Of a DNA stretch of 64,000 nt, positions 25,565-33,869 are shown one piece after another. Numbering within the stretch: position 1 is the first letter of the stretch; every line of letters begins with the position of its first letter. The notes beneath the pieces are model-generated. The model was given only the letters and a program-made list of their open reading frames with translations. It was not told the DNA's origin and searched no databases. The DNA is taken from NCBI GenBank assembly GCA_027627705.1, contig CP091242.1, positions 1,003,765 through 1,067,764 on the forward strand. The letters run 5' to 3'. Both the position numbers and the translations under genes were made by a program. Origin of the DNA: Hyphomonadaceae bacterium BL14. Its GTDB lineage: Bacteria; Pseudomonadota; Alphaproteobacteria; Caulobacterales; Maricaulaceae.

Positions 25565-26550
25565 CCACCGCACCGCTCGCGCTGACCCTGGGCGATCCTG
25601 ACGGGATCGGACCGGAGATCGCGCTCAAAGCCTGGCAGGCGCAGCGTGATTGCGGTCCCCGATTTGCCCTGCTGGCCGATCCTGCTCATGCCTTTGAGGC
25701 CGCCCGCCTGCTGGATCTGCCGCGCCCTGAACCGGTCGCCAGCTGGGTCGAGGCTTCAGCCGCCTTTGCTGACGCCCTGCCGGTAATGCCTTTGCCCGCT
25801 GCAGACGGCGCGCGAGCGGCGCTCGATTCCATTGACGCCGGTGTGACAGCCGTATTGTCGGGGGACGCCTCAGCGCTGGTCACCAATCCGGTCTCGAAAG
25901 CGCGCCTCTACGAGGCGGGCTTCACGTTTCCGGGGCACACCGAGTATCTGGCTCACCTCACGGCGTGCGCACCTGTTACCGGACCACGCGGCCCGGTCAT
26001 GATGCTGGCGGGCGGCGGGCTGCGGTGTGCGCTGGTGACCATCCACAGGCCGTTGCGCGAGGCGATCGATGCCCTCACACCCGAAGCCATTGTTCAGACC
26101 GCGCGCATCGTTGCGCATTCGCTCAGGCAGGATTTCGCGATACCCCGCCCCCGGCTGGCGCTGGCAGGCCTGAACCCCCATGCCGGCGAAGGCGGTGCGC
26201 TGGGACGCGAGGAGATCGACATTCTGGCGCCCGCGCTCGAGACGCTGCGCGCTGAAGGGCTGGACATCGCGGGCCCCCTGCCGCCGGACACCATGTTTCA
26301 TGCAGAGGCCCGGGCGCGTTATGACGCCGCGATCTGCCTCTATCACGACCAGGGCCTGATCCCGGTGAAGACGCTGGATTTCCATGGCGGGGTGAATGTC
26401 ACGCTGGGCCTGCCCATCGTGCGCACCAGCCCAGACCACGGAACAGCGTTCGATGTCGCCGGCCAGGGCATTGCCCGGCCTGACAGCCTGATCGCCGCCT
26501 TGCGGCTGGCCGCAGAGATGGCCGCCTGCCGGTCGGGGGCGCTGTCATGA
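25561..26550 (+). CDS. pdxA: 4-hydroxythreonine-4-phosphate dehydrogenase
   Basis: A 329-residue NAD-dependent enzyme of the DXP-dependent pyridoxal phosphate pathway, oxidising and decarboxylating 4-phosphohydroxy-L-threonine. LTLGDPDGIGPEIALKA at the N-terminus and PGHTEYLA, LYHDQGLIPVK and VRTSPDHGTAFD further along are family blocks containing the metal-binding histidines. The start is a GTG overlapping the surA stop (GTGA, 25561-25564), and its stop overlaps the rsmA ATG. The surA-pdxA-rsmA order is classical in proteobacteria. Confidence 0.95.
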   Translation: MTTAPLALTLGDPDGIGPEIALKAWQAQRDCGPRFALLADPAHAFEAARLLDLPRPEPVASWVEASAAFADALPVMPLPAADGARAALDSIDAGVTAVLSGDASALVTNPVSKARLYEAGFTFPGHTEYLAHLTACAPVTGPRGPVMMLAGGGLRCALVTIHRPLREAIDALTPEAIVQTARIVAHSLRQDFAIPRPRLALAGLNPHAGEGGALGREEIDILAPALETLRAEGLDIAGPLPPDTMFHAEARARYDAAICLYHDQGLIPVKTLDFHGGVNVTLGLPIVRTSPDHGTAFDVAGQGIARPDSLIAALRLAAEMAACRSGALS

Positions 26551-27404
26551 GCCTCGACGCCCTGCCGCCGCTTCGTGACGTGATCGCGCGCCATGGCCTT
26601 GGCGCGGACAAGCGCTTTGGTCAGCACTATCTGCTGGACCTCAATCTGACCGGCAAGATCGCCCGGCTGTGCGGCGACATGACAGGGCTGGACGTGATTG
26701 AGGTCGGCCCTGGCCCCGGCGGCCTCACCCGCGCCTTGCTCGCCGCCGGCGCGCCGCGCCTGACGGTCATCGAACGCGACGCCCGCTTCCTGCCTGCGCT
26801 GGAAGAGATTGGCGAAGCGGCACCCGGGCGACTGCACATCGTCAAAGCCGACGCGCTGCAAGCCGACGAGCCGGGCCTGATCGCCGGCCCCGCCTTGCTG
26901 GCATCGAACCTTCCCTACAATGTGGGCACCGCCCTGCTGATCAAATGGCTGGAAGCCTCGCCGCCCTGGTGGCGCAGGCTTGTGCTGATGTTCCAGAAGG
27001 AGGTCGCCGAGCGCGTCGTGGCCGCGCCCGGCGAAGAGGCCTACGGCCGCCTGGCCATTCTGGTCTCATCGGTCGCCCGGGCCCGTTACGCGTTCACCGT
27101 GCCGGCGCGCGCCTTTACCCCGCCGCCCAAGGTCGACAGCGCGGTGGTGGTGCTCGAACCCCTGCCCGACGCGCACCGATTTGGCGATCTGGAAGCCCTT
27201 CGCATCGTTACTGAAAGCGCGTTTGGCCAGCGCCGCAAAACCTTGCGCCGCTCGCTCGCACAGGCCGCTGCCCGGGCGGCAGTGTCCACAGAAGCCCTGC
27301 TGGAGGCCGCGGGCATTGACCCGGGGGTGCGAGCAGAGACCATTGCCCCGGAGGGCTTCATGCGGCTGGCGGTGGCCTGGCGCGCAGCGCGCGCCGGTGG
27401 CTAG
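26547..27404 (+). CDS. rsmA: 16S rRNA dimethyladenosine transferase
   Basis: A 285-residue SAM enzyme (KsgA) that dimethylates A1518 and A1519 of 16S rRNA late in 30S assembly. GADKRFGQHYLLD at the start, the SAM motif VIEVGPGPGGLTRALL, and ASNLPYNVGTALLI, which contains the catalytic NLPY, are diagnostic. FTPPPKVDSAVV is the usual C-terminal block. The ATG overlaps the pdxA stop by 4 bases. It is probably the last gene of the lptF operon; radA follows after 65 bases with a possible promoter. Confidence 0.96.
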   Translation: MSLDALPPLRDVIARHGLGADKRFGQHYLLDLNLTGKIARLCGDMTGLDVIEVGPGPGGLTRALLAAGAPRLTVIERDARFLPALEEIGEAAPGRLHIVKADALQADEPGLIAGPALLASNLPYNVGTALLIKWLEASPPWWRRLVLMFQKEVAERVVAAPGEEAYGRLAILVSSVARARYAFTVPARAFTPPPKVDSAVVVLEPLPDAHRFGDLEALRIVTESAFGQRRKTLRRSLAQAAARAAVSTEALLEAAGIDPGVRAETIAPEGFMRLAVAWRAARAGG

Positions 27405-27469
27405 CCCAGATCAGAAACCAGCGAATCGCGTCAGGTATCGCTATACTGCTGTGACAAGCCGGGGGATGA

Positions 27470-28843
27470 ATGGCGCGCGCTGAGACTGTTTATGTCTGCC
27501 AGTCCTGCGGAGCGGTCCACGCCAAGTGGGCCGGCCGGTGCGACGCGTGCGGTGCGTGGAACTCACTGGCCGAAGAAGCCTCGGCCAGTGCGCCCCTGGG
27601 GAGCGGCTCCAAGGCCGCGCCTGCGCGCGCCAGCCGGCGGCCCAAGCTGGAGCTGGTCGACCTAGGCAGCGAGACACCTGACCCGCCCCGGCTTGTCACC
27701 GGCATTGACGAGCTGGACCGGGTGGCCGGCGGCGGCCTTGTGCCCGGCTCGGCAATCCTCGTGGGTGGCGATCCGGGAATCGGCAAATCGACGCTGCTGC
27801 TGCAGGCGGCAGCGCGCCTGGCATATGCGGGCGCATCCACCGTCTACATCTCCGGCGAGGAAGCGGCCGGTCAGGTCCGGCGGCGCGCGCGCAGGCTGGG
27901 CCTGGCTGATTCGCCGGTGCGCCTGGCGGCCGAGACCTCACTGGAGGTCATCCTGGATGGCCTGCGCAAGGAAAGCCCCGACGTCGCCGTGCTGGATTCG
28001 ATCCAGACCCTCTGGTCCGATCAGCTGGCCGCCGCCCCGGGCACAGTGGCACAGGTGCGCGCCTGCGCTCAGGAACTCGTGCGTTTCGCCAAGAAGCGCA
28101 ACACGGTTGTCGTGCTGGTGGGCCACGTCACCAAGGACGGCCAGATTGCGGGTCCGCGTGTCGTTGAGCACATGGTGGACGCGGTGCTCTATTTTGAAGG
28201 CGAGCGCACCCACCAGTTCCGCATCCTGCGCGCCGTCAAGAACCGTTTCGGCCCGGCTGACGAGATCGGTGTCTTCGAAATGGCCGAGTCCGGCCTGCAG
28301 GAAGTGTCCAACCCGTCTGCCCTGTTCCTGGACGGGCGCGGCGCGAACACATCGGGTGCCGCCGTATTCGCTGGCATGGAGGGCACAAGGCCTGTGCTTA
28401 CGGAAATCCAGGCGCTGGTGGCACCGGCCGCCTTCGGCACGCCGCGGCGGGCCGTGGTGGGCTGGGACTCAGGGCGCCTTGCGATGGTGCTGGCCGTGCT
28501 GGAAGCGCGATGCGGCCTTGGCTTTGGCGGCCGTGACGTTTATCTCAACGTCGCGGGCGGACTGAAAATCGCCGAGCCTGCGGCGGATCTGGCGGTGGCG
28601 GCAGCCTTGATCTCATCCTTCCTCGACACTCCCCTGCCCGGTGATGGCGTTGTTTTCGGCGAGATCGCCCTGTCAGGCGATGTGCGCCCGGTCGGCCGAA
28701 CCGAAGCGCGCCTGAAGGAAGCCGCCAAGCTGGGCTTCAATCGCGCCCTTGCCCCGCAAGGCGCTGACGGCGCGGGCCTCAGGATCGACAGCGTGGATAC
28801 CGTGCAGGCGCTGGTGCGCCGGCTCGGCCAGGACCCGGCTTAA
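27470..28843 (+). CDS. radA: DNA repair protein RadA
   Basis: A 457-residue RecA-like helicase that processes recombination intermediates by branch migration. An N-terminal zinc finger has Cys10, Cys13, Cys24 and Cys27. Walker A GGDPGIGKST is at 99-108, the KNRFG motif lies near the middle, and a Lon-protease-like C-terminal domain begins around 300. The ATG at 27470 follows GGGGGATGA. A TATACT hexamer at 27442-27447 would suit a -10 box, but I find no -35. cvpA follows within 22 bases, so the genes may be co-transcribed. Confidence 0.96.
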   Translation: MARAETVYVCQSCGAVHAKWAGRCDACGAWNSLAEEASASAPLGSGSKAAPARASRRPKLELVDLGSETPDPPRLVTGIDELDRVAGGGLVPGSAILVGGDPGIGKSTLLLQAAARLAYAGASTVYISGEEAAGQVRRRARRLGLADSPVRLAAETSLEVILDGLRKESPDVAVLDSIQTLWSDQLAAAPGTVAQVRACAQELVRFAKKRNTVVVLVGHVTKDGQIAGPRVVEHMVDAVLYFEGERTHQFRILRAVKNRFGPADEIGVFEMAESGLQEVSNPSALFLDGRGANTSGAAVFAGMEGTRPVLTEIQALVAPAAFGTPRRAVVGWDSGRLAMVLAVLEARCGLGFGGRDVYLNVAGGLKIAEPAADLAVAAALISSFLDTPLPGDGVVFGEIALSGDVRPVGRTEARLKEAAKLGFNRALAPQGADGAGLRIDSVDTVQALVRRLGQDPA

Positions 28844-28865
28844 GCTCAGGGCCAGGAGGATCACC

Positions 28866-29447
28866 ATGGATGCAACCCTGACCGGTTTTGATCTCTTCGC
28901 CCTGATCATCCTGTTTGCATCCGGCGTAATGGCCTTGATGCGCGGGTTCGTGCGCGAAGCGCTCACCGTTACCGCCTTCGTCGCAGCAGCCCTCGCAGCG
29001 CTGTGGACCCGTCCCGTGTTCGCCGGCTTGCTCCAGGGCGTCATCGCGTCAGATATCCTGGCCAATCTCATTGTGGTGGCCGTGGTGTTCCTGCTGGTCT
29101 ATCTGGCGGTCAGCTTCGTCACCAGCTCCTTGCAGAAGGGGGTGAAGAGCGGCGAGGACGTGACCGTGATCGATCGTACAGCCGGCTTCATCTTCGGGCT
29201 CGCACGCGGCCTCGTGCTCCTTGGGCTGCTGGTGCTGGTGTTCAAGAATACGTTACCGGGTTCCGAACCGGCTTGGCTCATGCGATCTCAGGCCTATCCC
29301 TTGGCCAATGCGACGGCTCATCTGCTTCAGTCTCTGGCACCCGAAGGCAGCTGGGCACGCGACGGCGCTGCTGACGGACGGCAGGACGATGTTGACGAGG
29401 ACGAGTTGGGGCGGCTTATCGAGCGCACACTCGACGGGAGCCGATGA
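28866..29447 (+). CDS. cvpA: CvpA family membrane protein
   Basis: A 193-residue inner-membrane protein with four predicted helices (about 8-26, 30-48, 60-85 and 105-125) and a charged, acidic C-terminal tail. Members are known from E. coli as required for colicin V production and are linked to envelope homeostasis; the biochemical role is not established. The ATG at 28866 follows AGGAGGATCACC, an excellent ribosome site. It precedes purF by one base, the same pairing as in E. coli, so the two are translationally linked. Confidence 0.9.
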   Translation: MDATLTGFDLFALIILFASGVMALMRGFVREALTVTAFVAAALAALWTRPVFAGLLQGVIASDILANLIVVAVVFLLVYLAVSFVTSSLQKGVKSGEDVTVIDRTAGFIFGLARGLVLLGLLVLVFKNTLPGSEPAWLMRSQAYPLANATAHLLQSLAPEGSWARDGAADGRQDDVDEDELGRLIERTLDGSR

Positions 29448-29448
29448 C

Positions 29449-30915
29449 ATGAGCTTTCCCAGTCTCACCTACGACGCCGCAACTGATCGTCCGCGCGAGG
29501 AATGTGGCGTGTTCGGGGTGCGCGGCGCGGCGGAAGCTGCGGTTCTGACGGCCTTCGGGCTCCACGCGCTCCAGCATCGCGGCCAGGAAGCCTGCGGCAT
29601 CACCAGCTACAATGCCGGACGCTTCCACTCAGAGCGTCATCTGGGCCTGGTGGGCGACCATTTCACCGACCCTGCACGCCTGAAGGCGCTGGCAGGCGAC
29701 ATGGCGATCGGCCATGTGCGCTATTCCACGTCAGGCGGCGCGGTGATGCGCAATGTCCAGCCGCTTTATGCCGATGTCCGCGGAGGCGGCGTGGCGCTGG
29801 CCCATAACGGCAATCTGACCAATGCCCGCGCTATCCGCGACGAACTGGTCGCGGGCGGCGCGATTTTTCAGTCCACCTCGGACACCGAAGTCATCCTGCA
29901 GCTTTCCGCCCGCTCCAAGAAGACCAAAGCGGTGGACCGTCTGATCCAGGCGCTGACCCAGATCGAGGGCGCGTTCGCGCTGGTGGGCCTGACCAATGAC
30001 ACACTGATCGGCGCGCGCGACCCGCTGGGCATCCGCCCGCTGGTCATGGGCGATCTGGATGGCGCGGTCATCTTCGCCAGCGAGACCTGCGCGCTGGACA
30101 TGATCGGTGCCCGTCTGCTGCGCGAGGTGGAACCTGGCGAAGTGGTCATCGTGTCTGACAAGGGCATCGAGTCGCGCCGCTATGCGCCCCGCACTCCGGC
30201 GCGCCCATGCGCGTTCGAGTACATCTATTTTGCGCGCCCGGATTCGATCATTGACGGTGTGTCGGTTTACGAAGCGCGCAAGCGCATGGGACGGCGGCTG
30301 GCCGAAGAAACCCCCGCCGACATCGATGTGGTCGTGCCTGTGCCGGACTCGGGCATGGCCGCTGCGTTGGGGTTCGCCGAAGCGATCGGACGCCCGTTTG
30401 ATCTCGGCATCATCCGCTCTCACTTTGTCGGGCGCACTTTCATCCAGCCAACCCAGGCCAAGCGCGACCTGGGCGTGCGGCGCAAGCACGCGGCCAATCC
30501 GTCTGTCCTGAAAGGCAAGCGCGTCCTGCTGATCGACGACTCCATCGTGCGCGGCACCACATCGAAAAAAATCGTGCGCATGGTACGCGAGGCCGGCGCG
30601 ACGGAAGTGCACTTCCGCTCGGCCTGCCCGCCCATCACCCATCCCGATTTCTACGGCATCGACATGCCCATGCGCGAGGAGCTGATGGCCGCGAGCCACA
30701 ACCCCGAACGCATGCGCGCCATGCTCGAGTGCGATTCGCTGGGTTTTCTGTCGGTGGAAGGTCTGTACTGGGCGGTGCGCGGCGAAGCGCGCGACCCGGA
30801 CCGGCCGCAACTGGCCGATCACTATTTCACCGGGGAATACCCGACCCGGCTTGTGGACCGCGACATGGCGCGCTCCAACAAGGATGAACAACTCTCGCTT
30901 CTGGTGGATGCATGA
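29449..30915 (+). CDS. purF: Amidophosphoribosyltransferase
   Basis: A 488-residue enzyme committing PRPP to purine synthesis by amide transfer from glutamine. The Ntn-type nucleophile is Cys19 in REECGVFG, so an 18-residue propeptide must be removed, as in Bacillus-type PurF. The PRPP-binding loop is VLLIDDSIVRGTTSKK. SACPPITHPDFYGIDMP, near the C-terminus, contains a Cys often found as an iron-sulfur ligand in this class (inference). The ATG at 29449 starts one base after the cvpA stop, and the stop overlaps the SDR gene by 4 bases. Confidence 0.96.
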   Translation: MSFPSLTYDAATDRPREECGVFGVRGAAEAAVLTAFGLHALQHRGQEACGITSYNAGRFHSERHLGLVGDHFTDPARLKALAGDMAIGHVRYSTSGGAVMRNVQPLYADVRGGGVALAHNGNLTNARAIRDELVAGGAIFQSTSDTEVILQLSARSKKTKAVDRLIQALTQIEGAFALVGLTNDTLIGARDPLGIRPLVMGDLDGAVIFASETCALDMIGARLLREVEPGEVVIVSDKGIESRRYAPRTPARPCAFEYIYFARPDSIIDGVSVYEARKRMGRRLAEETPADIDVVVPVPDSGMAAALGFAEAIGRPFDLGIIRSHFVGRTFIQPTQAKRDLGVRRKHAANPSVLKGKRVLLIDDSIVRGTTSKKIVRMVREAGATEVHFRSACPPITHPDFYGIDMPMREELMAASHNPERMRAMLECDSLGFLSVEGLYWAVRGEARDPDRPQLADHYFTGEYPTRLVDRDMARSNKDEQLSLLVDA

Positions 30916-31637
30916 CCCAATCGCGCCCGTTTGAGGGCCGCGTGGCGCTGGTAACCGGTGCCTCGCGCGGCATAGGCTTTTCTGTGGCTCTGGCACTGGC
31001 GGGCGCAGGCGCGCACGTGATTGCCACGGCGCGCACCCAGGGTGGCCTGGAAGACCTTGATGACGCCATCCGCAAGCAAGGCGGCTCGGCGACCCTGGTG
31101 CCGATGGACATGACCTCGGCGGACGGCATCGAAAAGCTTGCCGAGGCTGTGGAGCAGCGCTGGGGCAAGCTGGATATCCTGGTGGTCAATGCCGGTGTGC
31201 TGGGCATGCTCACCCCCACAGCGCAGATTCCGGCCAAGGTCTGGAACGAGGTGCTGGCGGTCAATCTTCTGGCCCCGGCCCGACTGATCCGGGCATTCGA
31301 GGCGCTTCTGAAGGCCGCTGACGCAGGCCGCGCGGTCTTCACGACTTCGGGTATCGGAAGCCAGCGTTCACGCGCCTACTGGGCGGCCTATGGCGCGTCC
31401 AAGGCCGGGCTGGATGCGCTGGTCAAGAGCTGGGCCATGGAGCTGTCGGGCTCCAGCGTGCGCGTCAACCTCCTGGACCCGGGCAGTGTGCGCACGCGCA
31501 TGCGGGCCAAGGCGGTTCCCGGTGAAGACCCGCAAAGCTTGCCCCACCCTGACGAGATCGCCCCGGCATTCCTGGCGCTGTGCTCGGCCGAAGAGACGCG
31601 CACGGGCGAGATTATTCGGGCCAGCGACACAGCTTAG
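30912..31637 (+). CDS. SDR-family oxidoreductase
   Basis: A 241-residue classical short-chain dehydrogenase with the cofactor motif TGASRGIG at 15-22, NAG at 93-95 and catalytic Y160-x3-K164, with Ser146 the likely third residue. The start overlaps the purF stop. Proteins of this group next to purF in alphaproteobacteria are usually annotated as SDR or YciK-like; the substrate is unknown. The 3' end overlaps the convergent periplasmic-protein gene by 4 bases (31634-31637), so there is no room for a terminator between them. Confidence 0.9.
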   Translation: MTQSRPFEGRVALVTGASRGIGFSVALALAGAGAHVIATARTQGGLEDLDDAIRKQGGSATLVPMDMTSADGIEKLAEAVEQRWGKLDILVVNAGVLGMLTPTAQIPAKVWNEVLAVNLLAPARLIRAFEALLKAADAGRAVFTTSGIGSQRSRAYWAAYGASKAGLDALVKSWAMELSGSSVRVNLLDPGSVRTRMRAKAVPGEDPQSLPHPDEIAPAFLALCSAEETRTGEIIRASDTA

Positions 31638-32128
31638 CGCGGCCCGTCACCGCTCCGGTCGCGCCGCGGCCGGTCACGGCGCGCCACGGTCTCCTCGATA
31701 ACGCGCCCGCGTGTCTGAGGATCCATGTCCGCGAGAGTCTCCAGGATCACCGCCTCGGATCGCGCTTCAAACCGGGCGCGCGCATCGCGCGCCGCGGCAG
31801 TGGCGGCGCGGGCGGCGGCAGGGTCAAAAGGCTCGGCGCGTAAAGCATCAAAGGCCGCCTCCTGTGCCCGCCAGGCCGACCGGCCAAGATCCCTCAACTC
31901 CGGTCCGGCCGCCTGAAACCGCGCCCGCACCTCGGCCCGGCTATCATCGGGAAGCGCGCGCATGAAAGCGCGCATGCTGAATGCGCCGCTTGGGCCGGAC
32001 GGCCTGTGCTGCTGCGCCGTTTCAGGCACTGGCGCGGCCAACCAGGTACGGGCACCGGCACCGATCAGGACACCATTGACCAAGACCGAGACAATCAGAA
32101 GGATGATCCAGATATTGAGCTTGGTCAT
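31634..32128 (-). CDS. CpxP/CnrX-like periplasmic protein
   Basis: A 164-residue protein with one N-terminal membrane anchor (about 6-30) and a helical, Arg/Ala-rich periplasmic domain containing FSMRAFMRALPDDSRAEVR. It resembles the Spy/CpxP/CnrX 'periplasmic heavy-metal sensor' family by helix pattern. It has no Cys and a single His (residue 41), so classical metal ligands are lacking and metal sensing is doubtful. It is the last of four genes with an EF-hand protein, sigma factor and putative anti-sigma. Its start overlaps the anti-sigma stop. The tail is strongly basic with repeated Arg-Asp pairs. Confidence 0.7.
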   Translation of the reverse strand: MTKLNIWIILLIVSVLVNGVLIGAGARTWLAAPVPETAQQHRPSGPSGAFSMRAFMRALPDDSRAEVRARFQAAGPELRDLGRSAWRAQEAAFDALRAEPFDPAAARAATAAARDARARFEARSEAVILETLADMDPQTRGRVIEETVARRDRPRRDRSGDGPR

Positions 32129-32532
32129 CGCGCCGCCTCCTCCAGCCAGTCAGTCTCATCTTCAGCCAAAACGGCAAAGGCGCGCTCAAACAGCACTTCG
32201 TCATCGGATTGGGGGGGCTCGGTGGTCAGCCAGCCGGCGCTGACGCCGACCAGCAGAGCCGCAGCCGCCGCCATTGCTGACCAGCGCGGTGCTGCGTCGT
32301 GCGCAGCCGGCGCACTGGCGATCACGGCGTCGTAGAGGGCCAGGCCCGGCACCGCATCACGGGCCGATTCCAGAAGATCATTCAGCGCGCTGACCTGCGC
32401 CAGCGCGGCGCGGGCCGCCTGCGGATTTGCGGCCATGAAGGCCTGCGCCGCGCCCCGCTCCGCCTCTGGCCAACGCGCCAGGTCCGGACCCAACAGTCCG
32501 GCCAGGTCTTCAAAGCGGTCAAGCGTCATCAT
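32125..32532 (-). CDS. Putative anti-sigma factor
   Basis: A 135-residue protein with a soluble N-terminal helical part (1-80), one membrane helix at about 86-103 (MAAAAALLVGVSAGWL) and a short acidic periplasmic tail. No zinc-binding HxxxCxxC motif is visible, so it is not a ZAS-type anti-sigma. The size, topology and its position directly after an ECF sigma gene, with overlapping start and stop codons (ATGATGA), suggest that it holds the sigma factor at the membrane. Function is inferred from context only. Confidence 0.6.
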   Translation of the reverse strand: MMTLDRFEDLAGLLGPDLARWPEAERGAAQAFMAANPQAARAALAQVSALNDLLESARDAVPGLALYDAVIASAPAAHDAAPRWSAMAAAAALLVGVSAGWLTTEPPQSDDEVLFERAFAVLAEDETDWLEEAAR

Positions 32533-33182
32533 GTCTCGCCTCCTCGCCCATCGCTGAGCGTGCCGATCATAGCGGCGGCCTCGTTAAGAAGCGCTGTTTT
32601 CAAACTCCGCCGCGCGCGCGCCAGCAGGGATTCCAGAGCCTCTTCGCTCACGTCAAGAATATGCGCGGCCTCAGCCTGGCTCATATCCTGAAAGTGGCGT
32701 AGTTCCAGTGCGATGCGCTGACGCTCGGGCAAAGCTGCCACCGCTGCGCGCACCCGGCTGGCGGCCTGGTGGGCCCCCATGGCCTGTTCTGCATCAGGCG
32801 CCGGGTCCGGCAGGTCCGGCGCATCATCGTCCGCCAGGGGGGATTCGCGGCGTTTGCGCAGGCGGTCGTAGCAGGTGTTGATGGTGATGCGGCCGATCCA
32901 GGTCTCCAGCTTGGCCCGTTCAGGGTCATAGCTCGAGATTTTGCGCCAGACCTTGACGAATACCTCCTGGGCAACATCCTCGGCCTCGCCGGGGTCACGC
33001 AACAGGCGAAGCGCCAAGCCGTAAACCATTGGAAGACAACGTTTTGTCAGGGCGGCGATCGCGTCACGATCGCCGCGTGCCACGCCGTCCGCCAAGGCCC
33101 GGTCTGCAAGCGTCTGCTTCCCGCCTGCCCCGGCGTGGGAGCCGGAGCGGCCTGTAATCAGGCGCAGGGCGGGACGCGTCAT
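32529..33182 (-). CDS. ECF-type RNA polymerase sigma factor
   Basis: A 217-residue extracytoplasmic-function sigma factor. Region 2 contains LRLLRDPGEAEDVAQEVFVKVW and WIGRITINTCYDRLRKRR (cited from AEDVAQEVFVKVW), and region 4 has LPERQRIALELRHFQDMSQAEAA followed by the recognition helix. A 30-residue hydrophilic N-terminal extension precedes region 2. AAGGAG precedes the ATG at good spacing. It is encoded 17 bases after the EF-hand gene and overlaps the anti-sigma gene. It probably drives an envelope or metal stress regulon, perhaps including its own operon; I could not find a convincing autoregulated promoter. Confidence 0.9.
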   Translation of the reverse strand: MTRPALRLITGRSGSHAGAGGKQTLADRALADGVARGDRDAIAALTKRCLPMVYGLALRLLRDPGEAEDVAQEVFVKVWRKISSYDPERAKLETWIGRITINTCYDRLRKRRESPLADDDAPDLPDPAPDAEQAMGAHQAASRVRAAVAALPERQRIALELRHFQDMSQAEAAHILDVSEEALESLLARARRSLKTALLNEAAAMIGTLSDGRGGET

Positions 33183-33199
33183 GACGGCTCCTTGGGGCG

Positions 33200-33760
33200 T
33201 CAGCCTCCGCGGCGTTGACCACGGCCGCGGCCTTCGCCATCGCCGCGGCGCTCGCGCATACGCTCACGCATCTGTTCGGCAGCGGCACGGCGTTCTTCAG
33301 CCGAAACAATACCATCGCCGTTCGCATCAACCCGGTCAAACATGGACAGGCTGCGTTCGATGAAGGCGTCGCGGGTCATTTCGCGGGGGGCGGCGTCTGC
33401 GCCCTCGCGTTCACGCCAGGCCTGGGCCCGGGGGCTGTTGCGCATGCGCTCTATCCGCGCCTGCTCCGCCGGAGAGGCGTCTTCAGCGGTCAGGACGCCG
33501 TCGCCATTGCGGTCACGGAAGTCGAACTCGGAACCGATAAACTCAATAAAATCTGTGCGTTGCAGGTCGGCATCTTCACCTCCGGCGGCGAGGCCCAGCA
33601 TGCCGGCTCCGCGGGCGCCACGGCGGCCTTGTCCCCAGTTTCCGGCCGGACGTTCGGTGGCGGCGTGGTCGTCAGCGGTAAAGACCGCCGCTTCGACAGC
33701 ACCGGCAGAACCGGCGGCGAGCGCGAAGGCGGCCATCGTGGTCAGGAGCTTGATTTTCAT
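33200..33760 (-). CDS. Secreted EF-hand calcium-binding protein
   Basis: A 186-residue exported protein with a signal peptide of about 24 residues. Two EF-hand loops are visible: DRNGDGVLTAED at 83-94, where the last position is Asp rather than Glu, and the canonical DANGDGIVSAEE at 145-156. The C-terminus is Arg/Gly-rich (about 165-186). It is the first gene of an operon with an ECF sigma factor, a putative anti-sigma and a CpxP-like protein. This suggests it might report calcium or another divalent cation to the sigma system, though that link is inference. It lies 109 bases from the glnE stop. Confidence 0.82.
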   Translation of the reverse strand: MKIKLLTTMAAFALAAGSAGAVEAAVFTADDHAATERPAGNWGQGRRGARGAGMLGLAAGGEDADLQRTDFIEFIGSEFDFRDRNGDGVLTAEDASPAEQARIERMRNSPRAQAWREREGADAAPREMTRDAFIERSLSMFDRVDANGDGIVSAEERRAAAEQMRERMRERRGDGEGRGRGQRRGG

Positions 33761-33869
33761 CAGATTTACCTTTCATGGCGAGGGCCCCAGCCCCCTCATG
33801 ACAGGTGATACGCACCCCGCACGCCCTATCCGTCGCCGCCAGCCGCTATCCACGCCCCTGTGCTACAAC

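Noticed and set aside
27442..27447. Promoter for radA
   Set aside because: TATACT is a good -10 hexamer, but no acceptable -35 lies 16-19 bases upstream, so I did not call a promoter.
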